Part shown: piece by piece, positions 9,410 through 18,978 of the stretch | Numbering within the stretch: position 1 is the stretch's first letter | How the letters are laid out: each line of letters opens with the position of its first letter | Assembly: GCA_019694455.1 (NCBI GenBank) | Contig: JAIBBY010000015.1 | Span: 1 to 64,000 of the forward strand | Reading direction: 5' to 3' | From: Pirellulales bacterium | GTDB lineage: Bacteria; Planctomycetota; Planctomycetia; Pirellulales; JAEUIK01 | Length of the DNA: 64,000 nucleotides | The notes under the pieces: generated by a model | Seen by the model: the letters and a program-made list of their open reading frames with translations, nothing else | Told to the model about the DNA's origin: nothing | Database searches by the model: none | Made by a program: the position numbers and the translations under genes

Positions 9410-11734
9410 TTAGCGGCGTCCCTGCTTCTTGGGGCGCGGCGTTTTGGCGGCCCCCTTGCGCTTGACGGGTGCAGGCGATTTGTCGCCGTCTCGCCTGGGC
9501 TTGGCGTCGCGTCGCGGAGGCAGCGCCGCACGCGGCGTGGCGCCTCGCTTGCCACGTCCCACCACGCGCAAATCAAGCTCGCGACGATCGACGTCGACGC
9601 GAGCGACGGCAACGCGTATCTTGTCGCCCAGCCGATAGGCGTTGCCTTGCCGATAACCGACCAAGGCGTGACTGGCCCGCTCGAAGCGATAGTAATCATC
9701 GGCCAGCGACGTCACATGGATCAGGCCCTCGGCGGGAAGCTCAATTCCTTGCGCGAACATGCCGAATTGCGCGACGCCGGTGACCACGGCGTCCATTTCC
9801 ATGCCGACGCGTTCTTCGAGGTAGTGCAGCAGCTTGATCTTGGTGAGTTCGCGTTCGGCGGCTTCGGCGCGGCGTTCTCGCTGAGAGCAGTGATCGCCGA
9901 GCGCGACAAGCTCCGCCAGGTCCTGGACGGGCTTTTTCTGATCCCAGAGCGCGTCGAGCAGGCGATGGACCAAAAGGTCAGGATAGCGACGAATGGGAGA
10001 GGTGAAGTGACAGTAGCAATCGCTGGCCAAGGCATAGTGCCCTTCGTCGGCGGGGGCATAAACGGCCTGCTGCATACTGCGCAAGATGGCGTAATTGACT
10101 GCGCGTTCTTCCGGTTTGCCGGCGACTTCCTTCAGTATTTTCTGAATCTCGAAGCGGCTTTCGAGGCTCTCGGTCTGGAAACCGAGTTCCTTGACGAAGT
10201 CGGTCAGTTCTTGCAGTTTGCGTGGATCGGGCGCTTCGTGAATGCGGCGAAGAAACAAGAGCGACTGATCGCGTAGATGCTCTGCCACGGCGTCGTTGGC
10301 GGCGAGCATGAACTCTTCGATGACCTGATGGCTTTCGGTGTTCACCACCTGATGCGCGCCGGCCACCTTGCCGTCGCGATCGAGGTCGATCTTGATTTCT
10401 CCCAAGGTCAGTTCGAGCGCACCGCGCTGGATGCGCCGGCGGCGGAGGGTCATCGCCAATTCGTGCATGCGACCGAGCAAGGTGTGAACCGCCGGTTCGA
10501 GCCGGGCCTTCCAGGCTTCTCGGTCGGCAAGGTATTCGTCGACCTCCTCGTAGGTGAAGCGACGGCAACTCTTGATGGCGGTGCGGCGCAAATCGACCGC
10601 TACCCGCACTCCTTCGTCGGTGAACTCGATGAACGCCGTTTTGGCGTAGCGAACTCGATCGGGCTGTAGACTGGCCAGGCTGTTGGAAATGATTTCTGGC
10701 AGCATCGGGATGACGCGATCGGGCAGATAGACGCTGGTGGCCCGATTGTGAGCTTCGCGATCGAGCGGCGTCTTAGCTGGAACAAAGTGCGCCACATCGG
10801 CGATATGCACCCCCAGCCGCCAGTGGCCATTTTCGAGTCGGGTCAATGAGATGGCGTCGTCAAAGTCCCGGGCATCGACCGGGTCGATGGTAATGATCGT
10901 GTCACCAGTCAAATCGAGTCGATCCGCGGGGATTGACTCGTCGAACTGGTCCGCCTGTTGCCGCGCCGCCGCCAGGGTGTCTTCGGCGAAATGTTCGGGT
11001 AATTCGAATTCGCGAATGATGGTGAGCGTGTCAACGCCGGGATCGCCGCGCGAGCCAAGCACCTCGGTGATGACCCCTTCGCCCGCGTGCCAGGGGGAGG
11101 GAAATCGGACCATCTCGAAGACGACTTTATCGTCTGGACGGGCATTCTTGGCGCCGGGATCGCCCACGCGGATCGGTTGGGCGAAGATGGAGCCGTCGAC
11201 CTGCACCATGGCTTGTCCGGCGGCTTCGAAATAAGTGCCGACGAATTGATGCGTCTCGCGTTCGACGACCTCGACGATTTTGCCCTCGAAACCACCGCGT
11301 GGCGCGCGTTTGCGATAGTTGATTTCGACCGCGACCAGGTCTCCGGTCACCGCGTCGCCGGTGCGATTCTCTGGAATGAAGATGTCGTTATCATTGCCTT
11401 GAGATTTTGGCGTGCCGACGGGGCGGACGAAGCCGTATCCGGCCTGAGCGCGGCGAAAGCGGCCGGTGATTTGATTTTGCTCGGTCGTCTTGGGCGCTTT
11501 GCTGGTTTGCTTGCTGGCAGTTGGCGGGCTGGCCTGACGCGGCGCGCGGACCATGTGATTCGGCGAGAATTGCAACTTGCCCGCTTTAACGAGCCGCTTG
11601 ACTGTCTTGCGAACGGCGTCCTTCTGATCCTCGGGGAGGCCAAGTTTCTTGGCGATCACACGCGGCTTGACGGGCTGATAGTTGGGGGCGAGGACGAACT
11701 CGAGCACTTGGGCTTCGAGCGAACTGGATTCCAT
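9410..11734 (-). CDS. rnr: Ribonuclease R (RNB-family 3'-5' exoribonuclease)
   Basis: Processive hydrolytic 3'-5' exoribonuclease for structured RNA. The 774 residues show, in order: an N-terminal winged-helix-like segment (1-65), two cold-shock-type OB regions (about 88-230), and the RNB catalytic domain, with metal-binding Asp residues in DPVDARDFDD at 284-293. A C-terminal S1 domain follows (about 655-735). The tail is a Lys/Arg-rich low-complexity stretch (about 735-774). All of this is typical RNase R. It lies downstream of the yhaM-like gene on the same strand, with a 308-base gap. Confidence 0.95.
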   Translation of the reverse strand: MESSSLEAQVLEFVLAPNYQPVKPRVIAKKLGLPEDQKDAVRKTVKRLVKAGKLQFSPNHMVRAPRQASPPTASKQTSKAPKTTEQNQITGRFRRAQAGYGFVRPVGTPKSQGNDNDIFIPENRTGDAVTGDLVAVEINYRKRAPRGGFEGKIVEVVERETHQFVGTYFEAAGQAMVQVDGSIFAQPIRVGDPGAKNARPDDKVVFEMVRFPSPWHAGEGVITEVLGSRGDPGVDTLTIIREFELPEHFAEDTLAAARQQADQFDESIPADRLDLTGDTIITIDPVDARDFDDAISLTRLENGHWRLGVHIADVAHFVPAKTPLDREAHNRATSVYLPDRVIPMLPEIISNSLASLQPDRVRYAKTAFIEFTDEGVRVAVDLRRTAIKSCRRFTYEEVDEYLADREAWKARLEPAVHTLLGRMHELAMTLRRRRIQRGALELTLGEIKIDLDRDGKVAGAHQVVNTESHQVIEEFMLAANDAVAEHLRDQSLLFLRRIHEAPDPRKLQELTDFVKELGFQTESLESRFEIQKILKEVAGKPEERAVNYAILRSMQQAVYAPADEGHYALASDCYCHFTSPIRRYPDLLVHRLLDALWDQKKPVQDLAELVALGDHCSQRERRAEAAERELTKIKLLHYLEERVGMEMDAVVTGVAQFGMFAQGIELPAEGLIHVTSLADDYYRFERASHALVGYRQGNAYRLGDKIRVAVARVDVDRRELDLRVVGRGKRGATPRAALPPRRDAKPRRDGDKSPAPVKRKGAAKTPRPKKQGRR

Positions 11735-12042
11735 GTGTGTTCCTGTGGAGATTGCCCGCGCCGGGTCGCTGTAATCAGCGAAAATCTTGCCGGAGGCGGG
11801 TATATGTTCGTTGAAACGACGCTAAGTCGCGTCGAGATTGAATTGCGATTTGCGCTTGCGAATTGGATCCAGCGCAAGAGGCCGATATGTTGTTCGCCGC
11901 AGCGAGAAACGGAGCCCGTGTCGAGCGATCGACCACGAGCGGCCGCCGAAAATTGGCGGCCTAGGCTGCAACTTCGGCGAAAGCCATTGGAACGGCGCCG
12001 ATGCTCCCTGCACAAATTGTAGCAGATATGGCCGGTGGCGGG
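11735..12042. other. Intergenic region upstream of rnr
   Basis: The 308-base gap between the yhaM-like gene and rnr contains a perfect 7-bp inverted repeat (GGCCGCC at 11941-11947, GGCGGCC at 11955-11961) around a GAAAATT loop. It could be a transcript-processing or regulatory hairpin. No T-run follows on the minus strand. No credible ORF is seen. Confidence 0.4.
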
Positions 12043-12046
12043 TCAA
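12016..12046 (-). promoter_or_regulatory. Possible promoter for rnr
   Basis: On the minus strand, TTGACC (12041-12046) and TACAAT (12016-12021) are separated by 19 bases. The hexamers are good but the spacer is long. The -35 overlaps the end of the yhaM-like gene. It would give rnr a leader of about 270 bases. Confidence 0.3.
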
Positions 12047-13020
12047 TTTTGTCCGCTGGGCTGTCCTTTATAGAGTTTTCGGCCTAATTGCTGATTGTAG
12101 AGGGTCCAACTACTTTCGGAATTCGGGTCGTCCCGCATTTGCTGCTGAAAGTTGTGAATCTTGGCATCCAGGTTGTCTAGCTGTGCCAGGGCGACCGCTT
12201 CAAGGGTCATGGGGAGCTTGGGGCTGCCAAATTCGTAGGCGCCGTGGTGGCTGAGAATCATGTGTTTCAGTCGCATAACCAGTTCAGTGGGAAGCGGTTC
12301 GCCTGCCAAGCGTTCGGCCTCGGCCACTTTGGCGTCGAGCATTGAGATGGCGATGGTGAGATGGCCCAGCAATTGGCCGGCATCGGTATAGGCAAATCCC
12401 TTGTCGTAGCTGAGTTCTTCGATCTTGCCCATGTCGTGCACAAAGGCGCCCATGAGCAAGAGATCGGCGTCGAGGGCGGGGTAGCGATCGACGATGCGGG
12501 TGACGACTTCCATTAGGTTGACGACGTGTTCGAGCAAGCCGCCGCGATAGGCATGATGATTCTTTACGCCGGCAGGGGCGCGACTGAAGCGATCCATGAA
12601 GTCGGCGTCGACCAGAAAGCACTCGGCCAGATCGCGCAAATGGGGATTGCGAATCGCGCGGAGCAGCTCGGCCAGTCGGCGGGCCAGGGCGTCGATTTCT
12701 GCAGGGGCCAAAGGCATGAAATCGGCGTGGTCGATCTCGTCGCCGCGCACGCGCTCGATGCGGGTGGCAATCAACTGGATCGCGCCCTGGTAAAGCTGGG
12801 TCGAACCTTCCACCCGGACAAAGTCTCCATTGTCAAAGCTGCCATACATCGCCTCGGTGGCGTTCCAGACGCGCGCGCCGAGCGAGCCGGTCCGGTCGCG
12901 GAGTTCGAGTTGCAGATAAAGATTGCCGTTGCGGTTGGGACGAAGCTGCTTATCGACCGCCAGGAAGATCTCGTTGATCGTCTCTTGATGACCGAGTTGA
13001 TTGATGAAGCGGCGCGACAT
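12043..13020 (-). CDS. YhaM-family 3'-5' exoribonuclease (OB-fold + HD domain)
   Basis: The N-terminal OB-fold nucleic-acid-binding domain spans residues 15-100 (NLYLQLELRDRTGSLGARVWN). An HD-type metallohydrolase domain follows at about 155-290: GGLLEHVVNLMEVV supplies one His, FVHDMGKIEEL the HD pair, and ILSHHGAYEFGSP the later His residues. This is the layout of Bacillus YhaM, a metal-dependent exonuclease acting on RNA and DNA. The length of 325 is normal. The position beside rnr suggests a small RNA-turnover neighbourhood. The ATG start gives MSRRFINQLG. Confidence 0.88.
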   Translation of the reverse strand: MSRRFINQLGHQETINEIFLAVDKQLRPNRNGNLYLQLELRDRTGSLGARVWNATEAMYGSFDNGDFVRVEGSTQLYQGAIQLIATRIERVRGDEIDHADFMPLAPAEIDALARRLAELLRAIRNPHLRDLAECFLVDADFMDRFSRAPAGVKNHHAYRGGLLEHVVNLMEVVTRIVDRYPALDADLLLMGAFVHDMGKIEELSYDKGFAYTDAGQLLGHLTIAISMLDAKVAEAERLAGEPLPTELVMRLKHMILSHHGAYEFGSPKLPMTLEAVALAQLDNLDAKIHNFQQQMRDDPNSESSWTLYNQQLGRKLYKGQPSGQN

Positions 13021-13298
13021 GAGGCGTTGGTTTCGTGAAGATGATTTAAGTGAGGGAGAATTCAGGATTCTAGGTTTGTGGCGTGCCCGGCAGCAAGGAG
13101 CGCGAGCAGCGATTAGCCTGCGGCGCGCGGCTAGCAGCCGTGATCGCCAATGTTTTGGCGCGGTGGCCGAGTCCGGCGCGGCCTTTCTGCCGGAGTCACA
13201 CTGGATAGTGAGGCCGCGGTGCGGTTGCCGATCTGGCGGCGGTTCACCTAGAATTCGACGTTCATTCAGGCCCCACTACCCCCTGCAGGACCACATCC

Positions 13299-15041
13299 GT
13301 GCGCTGGACCGAAACGCTGATTCCGACGATGAAGGAAACGCCCGAAGGGGCTGAGATTCCCAGTCATGTGTTGATGCTGCGGGCAGGACTTATCAGCCAG
13401 GTGATGGCGGGGGCTTATACCTACTTGCCGCTGGGCCTCAAGGCGCTGCGCAAGGCAGAGGCGATTGTCCGTGAGGAGATGAACCGGGCGGGAGCGGTCG
13501 AGGTGTTGATGCCGGCGTTGACGCCGATCAGCCTGTGGGAGCGCACCGGGCGCGTGGACGCGTTTGGCAACGTGCTGATTCAGTTCAAGGTGCGGCGCGC
13601 CAACCGGCAGGTGCATATGGCGCTGGGACCGACGCACGAAGAAGTAGTGACCGATCTGGCGGCGCGCTATGTCTCCAGCTATCGCCAACTGCCGATCACG
13701 CTGTACCAGATTCAGACGAAGTTTCGCAACGAAGAGCGTCCGCGGTTTGGAGTGCTGCGAACGAGCGAATTTTTGATGAAGGACGCCTACAGTTTTGACA
13801 CGTCGCTCGAGTCGCTGAACCAAAGCTATCAGCGGATGTACGACGCGTATTGCCGGATCTTCGCGCGGTGCGGGTTGGATTATCTGGCAGTCGAGGCCGA
13901 GAGCGGCCCGATTGGGGGCGACGCAAGCCACGAGTTCATGGTGCTGGCGGACAACGGTGAAGACGTGGTGGTGCACTGCGCCGGGTGCGGCTACGCGGCG
14001 AATCTGGAACGGGCTGAGATTGGCGCGCGCGAACAGAAGGCTGTTGCCGCCGACGGTGGTGGCGCGCCGCAAAAGGTGGCCACGCCGAACGCGGGGAGCA
14101 TTGAGCAGGTAAGCAAAATGCTGAAGTGCCAGCCGGCGCAAATGATCAAGACATTGATCTATGTGGCCGACGAGCGGCCCATTGCGGTGCTAGTGCGGGG
14201 CGACCATGAGGTGAATGAGAACAAGTTGCGCCGCGCCCTTGGCGCCAAGCAATTGGAATTGGCAGCGGCGGAAGTGATCGAGAAGGTGACGGGCGCCGCA
14301 GTGGGTTTCGCGGGCCCGGTGGGATTGACGATCGACCTGTGGGCCGATTGCGACGTGCTGGCGATGACCGAATCGATCACTGGCGCCAATGAGAAAGACC
14401 AGCACTTCACCGGCGTGCGATTGGGACGCGATTTTCAAATGTCGCCGGAGCGCACGGCCGATCTGCGCAATGCCGGCGCGAACGATCCTTGCCCTCGCTG
14501 TGGTGGGAGACTTGCGCTGCGGCACGCGATTGAGGTAGGGCACGTGTTCAAGCTGGGGACCAAGTACTCGGACGCGCTGCAGGCCCGATTTCTCGACGAC
14601 CAAGAGAAGCAGCACTCGATCATCATGGGTTGTTACGGGATTGGCGTGAATCGGATATTGGCTTCATTGGTCGAGACCAAACACGACGCCAATGGCGTGG
14701 TGTGGCCGATGTCGCTGGCGCCGTATGAGGTAGTGCTGTCGCCGCTCAACGTGGCGGAGCAGGAAGTGATGGAGATCTCGAATCGACTGTACGCCGAACT
14801 GCAGACGGCGGGCATCGACGTGCTGCTGGACGATCGCGACCAACGGCCTGGTGTGAAGTTCAAGGACGCCGATTTGATTGGCATTCCGCTGCGCGTGGTG
14901 ATCGGCGGGCGGAGCCTGAAAGACGGAAAGCTGGAGATCAAATGGCGGCACGAGTCGGAGCCGGCGGCGATTCCGCTGGATGGCGCCGGCGCCGCGCTGG
15001 CGCAGTTGGTGGAGACCGCGCGGCAGACGTCGCGGTCGTGA
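13299..15041 (+). CDS. proS: Prolyl-tRNA synthetase
   Basis: Class II aminoacyl-tRNA synthetase, bacterial type with an inserted editing domain; 580 residues. Motif 1 is around [23 protein letters not shown], motif 2 around [19 protein letters not shown], and motif 3 in the [14 protein letters not shown] region. The INS editing domain lies at about 220-390 ([16 protein letters not shown] and following). The GTG at 13299 gives [15 protein letters not shown], matching the family N-terminus, so it is preferred over the ATG ten codons downstream. Divergent from the yhaM-like gene across a 278-base gap. Confidence 0.95.
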   Translation: MRWTETLIPTMKETPEGAEIPSHVLMLRAGLISQVMAGAYTYLPLGLKALRKAEAIVREEMNRAGAVEVLMPALTPISLWERTGRVDAFGNVLIQFKVRRANRQVHMALGPTHEEVVTDLAARYVSSYRQLPITLYQIQTKFRNEERPRFGVLRTSEFLMKDAYSFDTSLESLNQSYQRMYDAYCRIFARCGLDYLAVEAESGPIGGDASHEFMVLADNGEDVVVHCAGCGYAANLERAEIGAREQKAVAADGGGAPQKVATPNAGSIEQVSKMLKCQPAQMIKTLIYVADERPIAVLVRGDHEVNENKLRRALGAKQLELAAAEVIEKVTGAAVGFAGPVGLTIDLWADCDVLAMTESITGANEKDQHFTGVRLGRDFQMSPERTADLRNAGANDPCPRCGGRLALRHAIEVGHVFKLGTKYSDALQARFLDDQEKQHSIIMGCYGIGVNRILASLVETKHDANGVVWPMSLAPYEVVLSPLNVAEQEVMEISNRLYAELQTAGIDVLLDDRDQRPGVKFKDADLIGIPLRVVIGGRSLKDGKLEIKWRHESEPAAIPLDGAGAALAQLVETARQTSRS

Positions 15042-15094
15042 TGTGACGCTGGTGGCGCACTGCGCGAGATTCCGGGTAAAGAACGGCGGTTGGC

Positions 15095-15619
15095 GTGGGA
15101 GCCATTCATTCGCATTCGACGGCGTTGATGTTGGTGGCGGCCTTTAGTCGCCACCCGGAGGCGCTCGCCTGGGCCGAAGCTCAAACGGCGTCGCGGTGGG
15201 GGAAGATTGCGCTGACAAGCCCGGCCTTCGCATTTGGCGAAACGGACTATTACACGTCCAGCATGGGCGCCGATCTGAAGAAGCAGTTTTGGCTGTTTGA
15301 CTCGCCATTTGACCCTGGTCGGCTGGCCGAGGTGAAGTTGGCGACAAACGCGCTGGAGGCAGAGTATGCTGGCAGAGGCGATCACGCGGCGCCGCGTCCG
15401 CTGAATCTTGATCCTGGCTACATTACGCTCGCCAAGTTGGTGTTGGCTTCGACCAAGGATCACGCGCATCGCGTGTATCTGGATCGCGGGATCTATGCCG
15501 AGGTGACATTGCACTTTTCACACGGGGCGTGGCGACCCGCGGAGTGGACCTTTCCCGATTACCGGCGCGCCGACTACCACGAGTTTTTCAATTTGTGCCG
15601 GCATCGATTGAAGCGTTAG
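15095..15619 (+). CDS. DUF4416 family protein
   Basis: A 174-residue protein with the DUF4416 signatures: a short N-terminal beta strand (ALMLVAAFSRH), FGETDYYTSSMGADLKKQF, the NLDPGYITLAKLVLASTKD segment, and the C-terminal FPDYRRADYHEFF. Biochemical function is unknown; the family is sometimes mislabelled GTP-binding. The GTG start at 15095 gives the usual ten residues before the first strand. It lies 53 bases after proS and 21 bases before the glycosyl-1-phosphate transferase gene, probably one operon. Confidence 0.85.
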   Translation: MGAIHSHSTALMLVAAFSRHPEALAWAEAQTASRWGKIALTSPAFAFGETDYYTSSMGADLKKQFWLFDSPFDPGRLAEVKLATNALEAEYAGRGDHAAPRPLNLDPGYITLAKLVLASTKDHAHRVYLDRGIYAEVTLHFSHGAWRPAEWTFPDYRRADYHEFFNLCRHRLKR

Positions 15620-15640
15620 CGAGGCCGTGAGGAACATCGC

Positions 15641-16756
15641 TTGATTTGGCTTGTGCTGGGTTCGCTGCTTCCAAGTCTGGCGATTGCCTGGGCCATGGGG
15701 CACATGATACGACGCTGGGCTCCGCGAGCGGGGCTAGTGGATCGACCGAACCATCGTAAGGTGCACAGCGTGCCGACGCCGCTGGGAGGCGGGATCGCAA
15801 TTTGGTTGGCGGTGATCGTCCCTTGCATCGCGTTGTCGCTGATGGTGACGGCGCTTGATCGAGGGCAGGATTCGCTGGGCGCCTTGCCGGCGCCGATCGC
15901 CGAATTCGCGGGGCCGCACCTGTCGGGACTAAGGGCCCAATTGCCGAAGCTGTGGACGATGCTGGCCGCCGGCACCCTATTGATGATGCTGGGCCTGGCC
16001 GATGATTTTCGCACACTGGATTGGCGACCACGCTTGGCGATGGAGTTCTTGGTCGCGGCGTTAATGGTTTGGCAAGGCTGGAGGTTAACGATCTTTTTGA
16101 ACACTCCTTGGCTGACCGACGCGCTGTCGGTGTTGTGGATTGTGGGACTCGTGAACTCGTTTAATTTTCTCGACAACATGGATGGCTTGTCGGGAGGGGT
16201 GGCGGCGATCGCCTCCGCGGCGCTGGCGGCGGTGATGCTGCTTGCGCCCGACCCGCTGACGCATCAGCCGCAACTGTTCGTGGGGGGGATTTTGCTGGTG
16301 TTGGTGGGATCGCTGATTGGATTTTTGTGGCACAATCGGCCGCCGGCGCGATTGTTCATGGGAGACTCAGGGGCATACTTCATTGGCTTTATCATCGCCA
16401 CGACGACAATGACGGCGACCTATGCCGGCGGCGATATGCCGCGGCACGCGATACTGGCGCCGCTATGCGTGTTGGCGGTGCCTCTTTACGACAGCTTGAG
16501 CGTGGTGCTGATTCGCTTGCGCGAGGGGCGCAGCCCTTTTTCGGCGGATAAGAAGCATTTTTCACATCGTCTGGTGGAGCTAGGGCTTTCCAAGACGCAG
16601 GCGGTGCTGACGATCTATCTGGCGACGGCGACCACCGCCTTGGGGGCGCTATTGCTCTACCAGGTGGATTGGGTGGGGGCGATCGTCGTGCTGCTCATGG
16701 TGGCTTGCGTGCTGTTGCTGGTGAGCATTTTGGAAACGACGGGACGCCGGCGATGA
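15641..16756 (+). CDS. WecA/MraY-family polyprenyl-phosphate sugar-1-phosphate transferase
   Basis: Integral membrane enzyme transferring a sugar-1-phosphate (commonly HexNAc-1-P) from a UDP-sugar to undecaprenyl phosphate, starting a glycan on the lipid carrier. The 371 residues contain about ten hydrophobic segments. Motifs include VDRPNHRKVHSVPTPLGGG, LGLADDFRTLDWRPRL with the Asp pair, NFLDNMDGLSGG, and the HKH-like region DKKHFSHRLVELGLS. WecA-type is favoured over MraY because of the DRPNxRKVH motif. TTG at 15641 is used as start, preceded by GAGG. It is coupled to the Wzy-like gene by an ATGA overlap. Confidence 0.88.
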   Translation: MIWLVLGSLLPSLAIAWAMGHMIRRWAPRAGLVDRPNHRKVHSVPTPLGGGIAIWLAVIVPCIALSLMVTALDRGQDSLGALPAPIAEFAGPHLSGLRAQLPKLWTMLAAGTLLMMLGLADDFRTLDWRPRLAMEFLVAALMVWQGWRLTIFLNTPWLTDALSVLWIVGLVNSFNFLDNMDGLSGGVAAIASAALAAVMLLAPDPLTHQPQLFVGGILLVLVGSLIGFLWHNRPPARLFMGDSGAYFIGFIIATTTMTATYAGGDMPRHAILAPLCVLAVPLYDSLSVVLIRLREGRSPFSADKKHFSHRLVELGLSKTQAVLTIYLATATTALGALLLYQVDWVGAIVVLLMVACVLLLVSILETTGRRR

Positions 16757-18978
16757 AACGCGAGTCATCGCGCGTCATGAGCGACCGTAGCCCGGCGCGT
16801 TTCGAGCGGGCGCGTGGCTGGCTGCTGGCGGTGATGACGGCGCTGCTGGTGGCGCGGCCGCTGTGGCCGAGCGAGTCGGCCGCGCGCTTGGGCGATGGGC
16901 TGCCGATCGTCATGCTGTGGCTCTTGCTGGCGCTGGCGTGGCTGGGCGCGGGGCTGTTCGCCGGCAGGTTGAAAGTGAAGCTGGCGCGGTTGGATGGACT
17001 TGTGGCTGTCTTGGTGGTGACCAACTGCGTAGCCGCGCTTGCGGCCGCTTGGCGCGACACACCCCGCCCCGCCGTGAACATGCTGTGGGAATGGGTGGCG
17101 CTTGGACTGGCGTATTTTTTGGCCCGGCAGTTGATTGCCAACTTAGCCGAAGCGCGCGCGGTGCTCGTGGTGATGATGGGGCTGGCGGCGGGCGTGGCGA
17201 GTCATGGACTGTATCAATACTTTGTGACGATGCCGGAGACGCGGGCGGAGTATGCGCAGAATCCGGATGAGACGCTGCGCCGCGAAGGGTTGTGGTATCC
17301 GCCGGGGTCGGTGGAACGGGCGTTGTTCGAGCAGCGCCTGGCGAGTCGCGAGCCACTGGCTAGTTTTGCGCTGACCAATTCGTTGGCAGGCTTGCTGACA
17401 CCGTGGGTGGTGGTGGCCGCCGCCTTGGTGCTCACGTTGCGACCGAAGCAAGATCCCGTCACGAGAACGCTGGTTGCTGGAGCGTTGACGTTGGCGGTCA
17501 CTGGTTTGTGCCTGGTGCTGACCAAAAGCCGCAGCGCCTATGCGGGCACGGTGCTAGGAGTGTTGGCGTCGGCGGCGATTGTGCTGCGCCACCGTGGGCG
17601 ACTCGATCGGCGAATCGTTGTCGGCGCGACGGCGATCGTACTGATGGCCATTATCGCTGGGGTTGTCAGCGGCGGATTGGATAGAGAAGTGTTGACCGAG
17701 GCGCCAAAGTCGCTCGGCTATCGATGGCAGTACTGGCAGGCAACGCTACGGATGATCGCGGAATACCCCTGGTTGGGAGTGGGACCCGGCGAATTTGGAG
17801 ATCACTACACGCGTTACAAGTTGGCGACAGCCAGCGAAGAGATCAGCGATCCGCATAATTTTGTACTGGAGATGTGGTCCACAGCGGGGCCGATCGCAGC
17901 GCTGGCGATGGTGGGGTTGGTCTGCGCGATTCTGGCGAGCGTGGTTCGCCGCCGGGAGGCCGCTGCGGATGAATTGCCAGAGCAATCCGTTGATGGAAGC
18001 CGTGCGCCACTAGTTGTGTTTGGGACTATTGGCGGCGTGCTGTTCGCGGTGGTGTTGCCGATTGTGACTGGCGCGCTGATGGAGGCGCCGTATTCCGCGT
18101 ACAATCTGCCGGTCGACGGCATGATTGGCGCTTTGGTGATCTGGCTGTGGTGGCCGTGGGTGGGCCGAGGTGGCTTGTCGAATTGGATTCCGGCGGTCGG
18201 GGCGCTGGCGCTGTGGGTCAATTTGCTTGCCGCAGGGGGGATTGGTTATTCGGCAGTGGCAGGAAGTTTGTGGCTATTGGTCGCGCTAGCGGTTAGCTGC
18301 CGCGGGGGCGGTCAGACACGCGAATGGGGGCCGAAGTCGATTTTCGCGGGCTGGCTGATCGTTTTGGTGGCGACGGTCGCCTGCTATGCGTCTGCATATC
18401 GGCCCGTGCTGGTCGCCAGCGGATGGAGCGCGCGAGCGCTGGCGAACCCTGTTAGAGCCGAGGACGCGTTGCTCAGGGCGGCGGAGGCTGATCCACTAGC
18501 GTCGCTACCTTGGGCGCGATTGGCTGACCTGCGTTTTCAGCGCTGGCAAGCGCGACCGTCACTCGACGCGTGGCAAACTTATATGGAGGCACAAGAGGCC
18601 GCTCTTCACATGCGGCCGCACCAAGGCGCGCTATGGCTGGTGACGGGAGACCGACAAATGACGGGGCATCGCCAGCGGCCAGAGCTTTCGCGATTAGCGG
18701 ATGCCGTGGCGAGTTACCGACAGGGAGTGGCGTTGTACCCCAATCATGCGGCGGGTCGAGCCAAGTTGGCGCTAGCGCTGGCGGCAACCGGCGACCTGGC
18801 AGAAGCGCAGCACGAAGCAAATGAGGCATGGCGCTTGGACCAAGCGACGCCGCACGTTGATCAAAAGTTGCGTCCCGATTTGCGTGCTGCGTTAGAAGCG
18901 AGCGGGCTGTTGAAATCGGCAGCGACCCGCGCGACGAGTCCATCGAGAATAGGCGATGTTGCCGAGCCACGTCCCTAG
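16753..18978 (+). CDS. O-antigen ligase/polymerase-like membrane protein with C-terminal TPR-like region
   Basis: A 741-residue protein with about a dozen hydrophobic segments. A Wzy_C/WaaL-type signature lies near residue 335 (YPWLGVGPGEFGDHYTRYK ... SDPHNFVLEMWSTAGP), which places it in the O-antigen ligase/polymerase superfamily. After further membrane segments the C-terminal 160 residues are soluble, with TPR-like helices (DALLRAAEADPLASLPWARLAD; LYPNHAAGRAKLALALAATG). The ATG at 16753 overlaps the upstream stop (ATGA). With the WecA-like gene it probably builds a cell-surface polysaccharide. The 3' end overlaps a convergent gene by 87 bases. Confidence 0.83.
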   Translation: MKRESSRVMSDRSPARFERARGWLLAVMTALLVARPLWPSESAARLGDGLPIVMLWLLLALAWLGAGLFAGRLKVKLARLDGLVAVLVVTNCVAALAAAWRDTPRPAVNMLWEWVALGLAYFLARQLIANLAEARAVLVVMMGLAAGVASHGLYQYFVTMPETRAEYAQNPDETLRREGLWYPPGSVERALFEQRLASREPLASFALTNSLAGLLTPWVVVAAALVLTLRPKQDPVTRTLVAGALTLAVTGLCLVLTKSRSAYAGTVLGVLASAAIVLRHRGRLDRRIVVGATAIVLMAIIAGVVSGGLDREVLTEAPKSLGYRWQYWQATLRMIAEYPWLGVGPGEFGDHYTRYKLATASEEISDPHNFVLEMWSTAGPIAALAMVGLVCAILASVVRRREAAADELPEQSVDGSRAPLVVFGTIGGVLFAVVLPIVTGALMEAPYSAYNLPVDGMIGALVIWLWWPWVGRGGLSNWIPAVGALALWVNLLAAGGIGYSAVAGSLWLLVALAVSCRGGGQTREWGPKSIFAGWLIVLVATVACYASAYRPVLVASGWSARALANPVRAEDALLRAAEADPLASLPWARLADLRFQRWQARPSLDAWQTYMEAQEAALHMRPHQGALWLVTGDRQMTGHRQRPELSRLADAVASYRQGVALYPNHAAGRAKLALALAATGDLAEAQHEANEAWRLDQATPHVDQKLRPDLRAALEASGLLKSAATRATSPSRIGDVAEPRP

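Noticed and set aside
13266-14141. 291-codon minus-strand ORF opposite proS
   Set aside because: Lies entirely against conserved proS codons and has no protein-like features.
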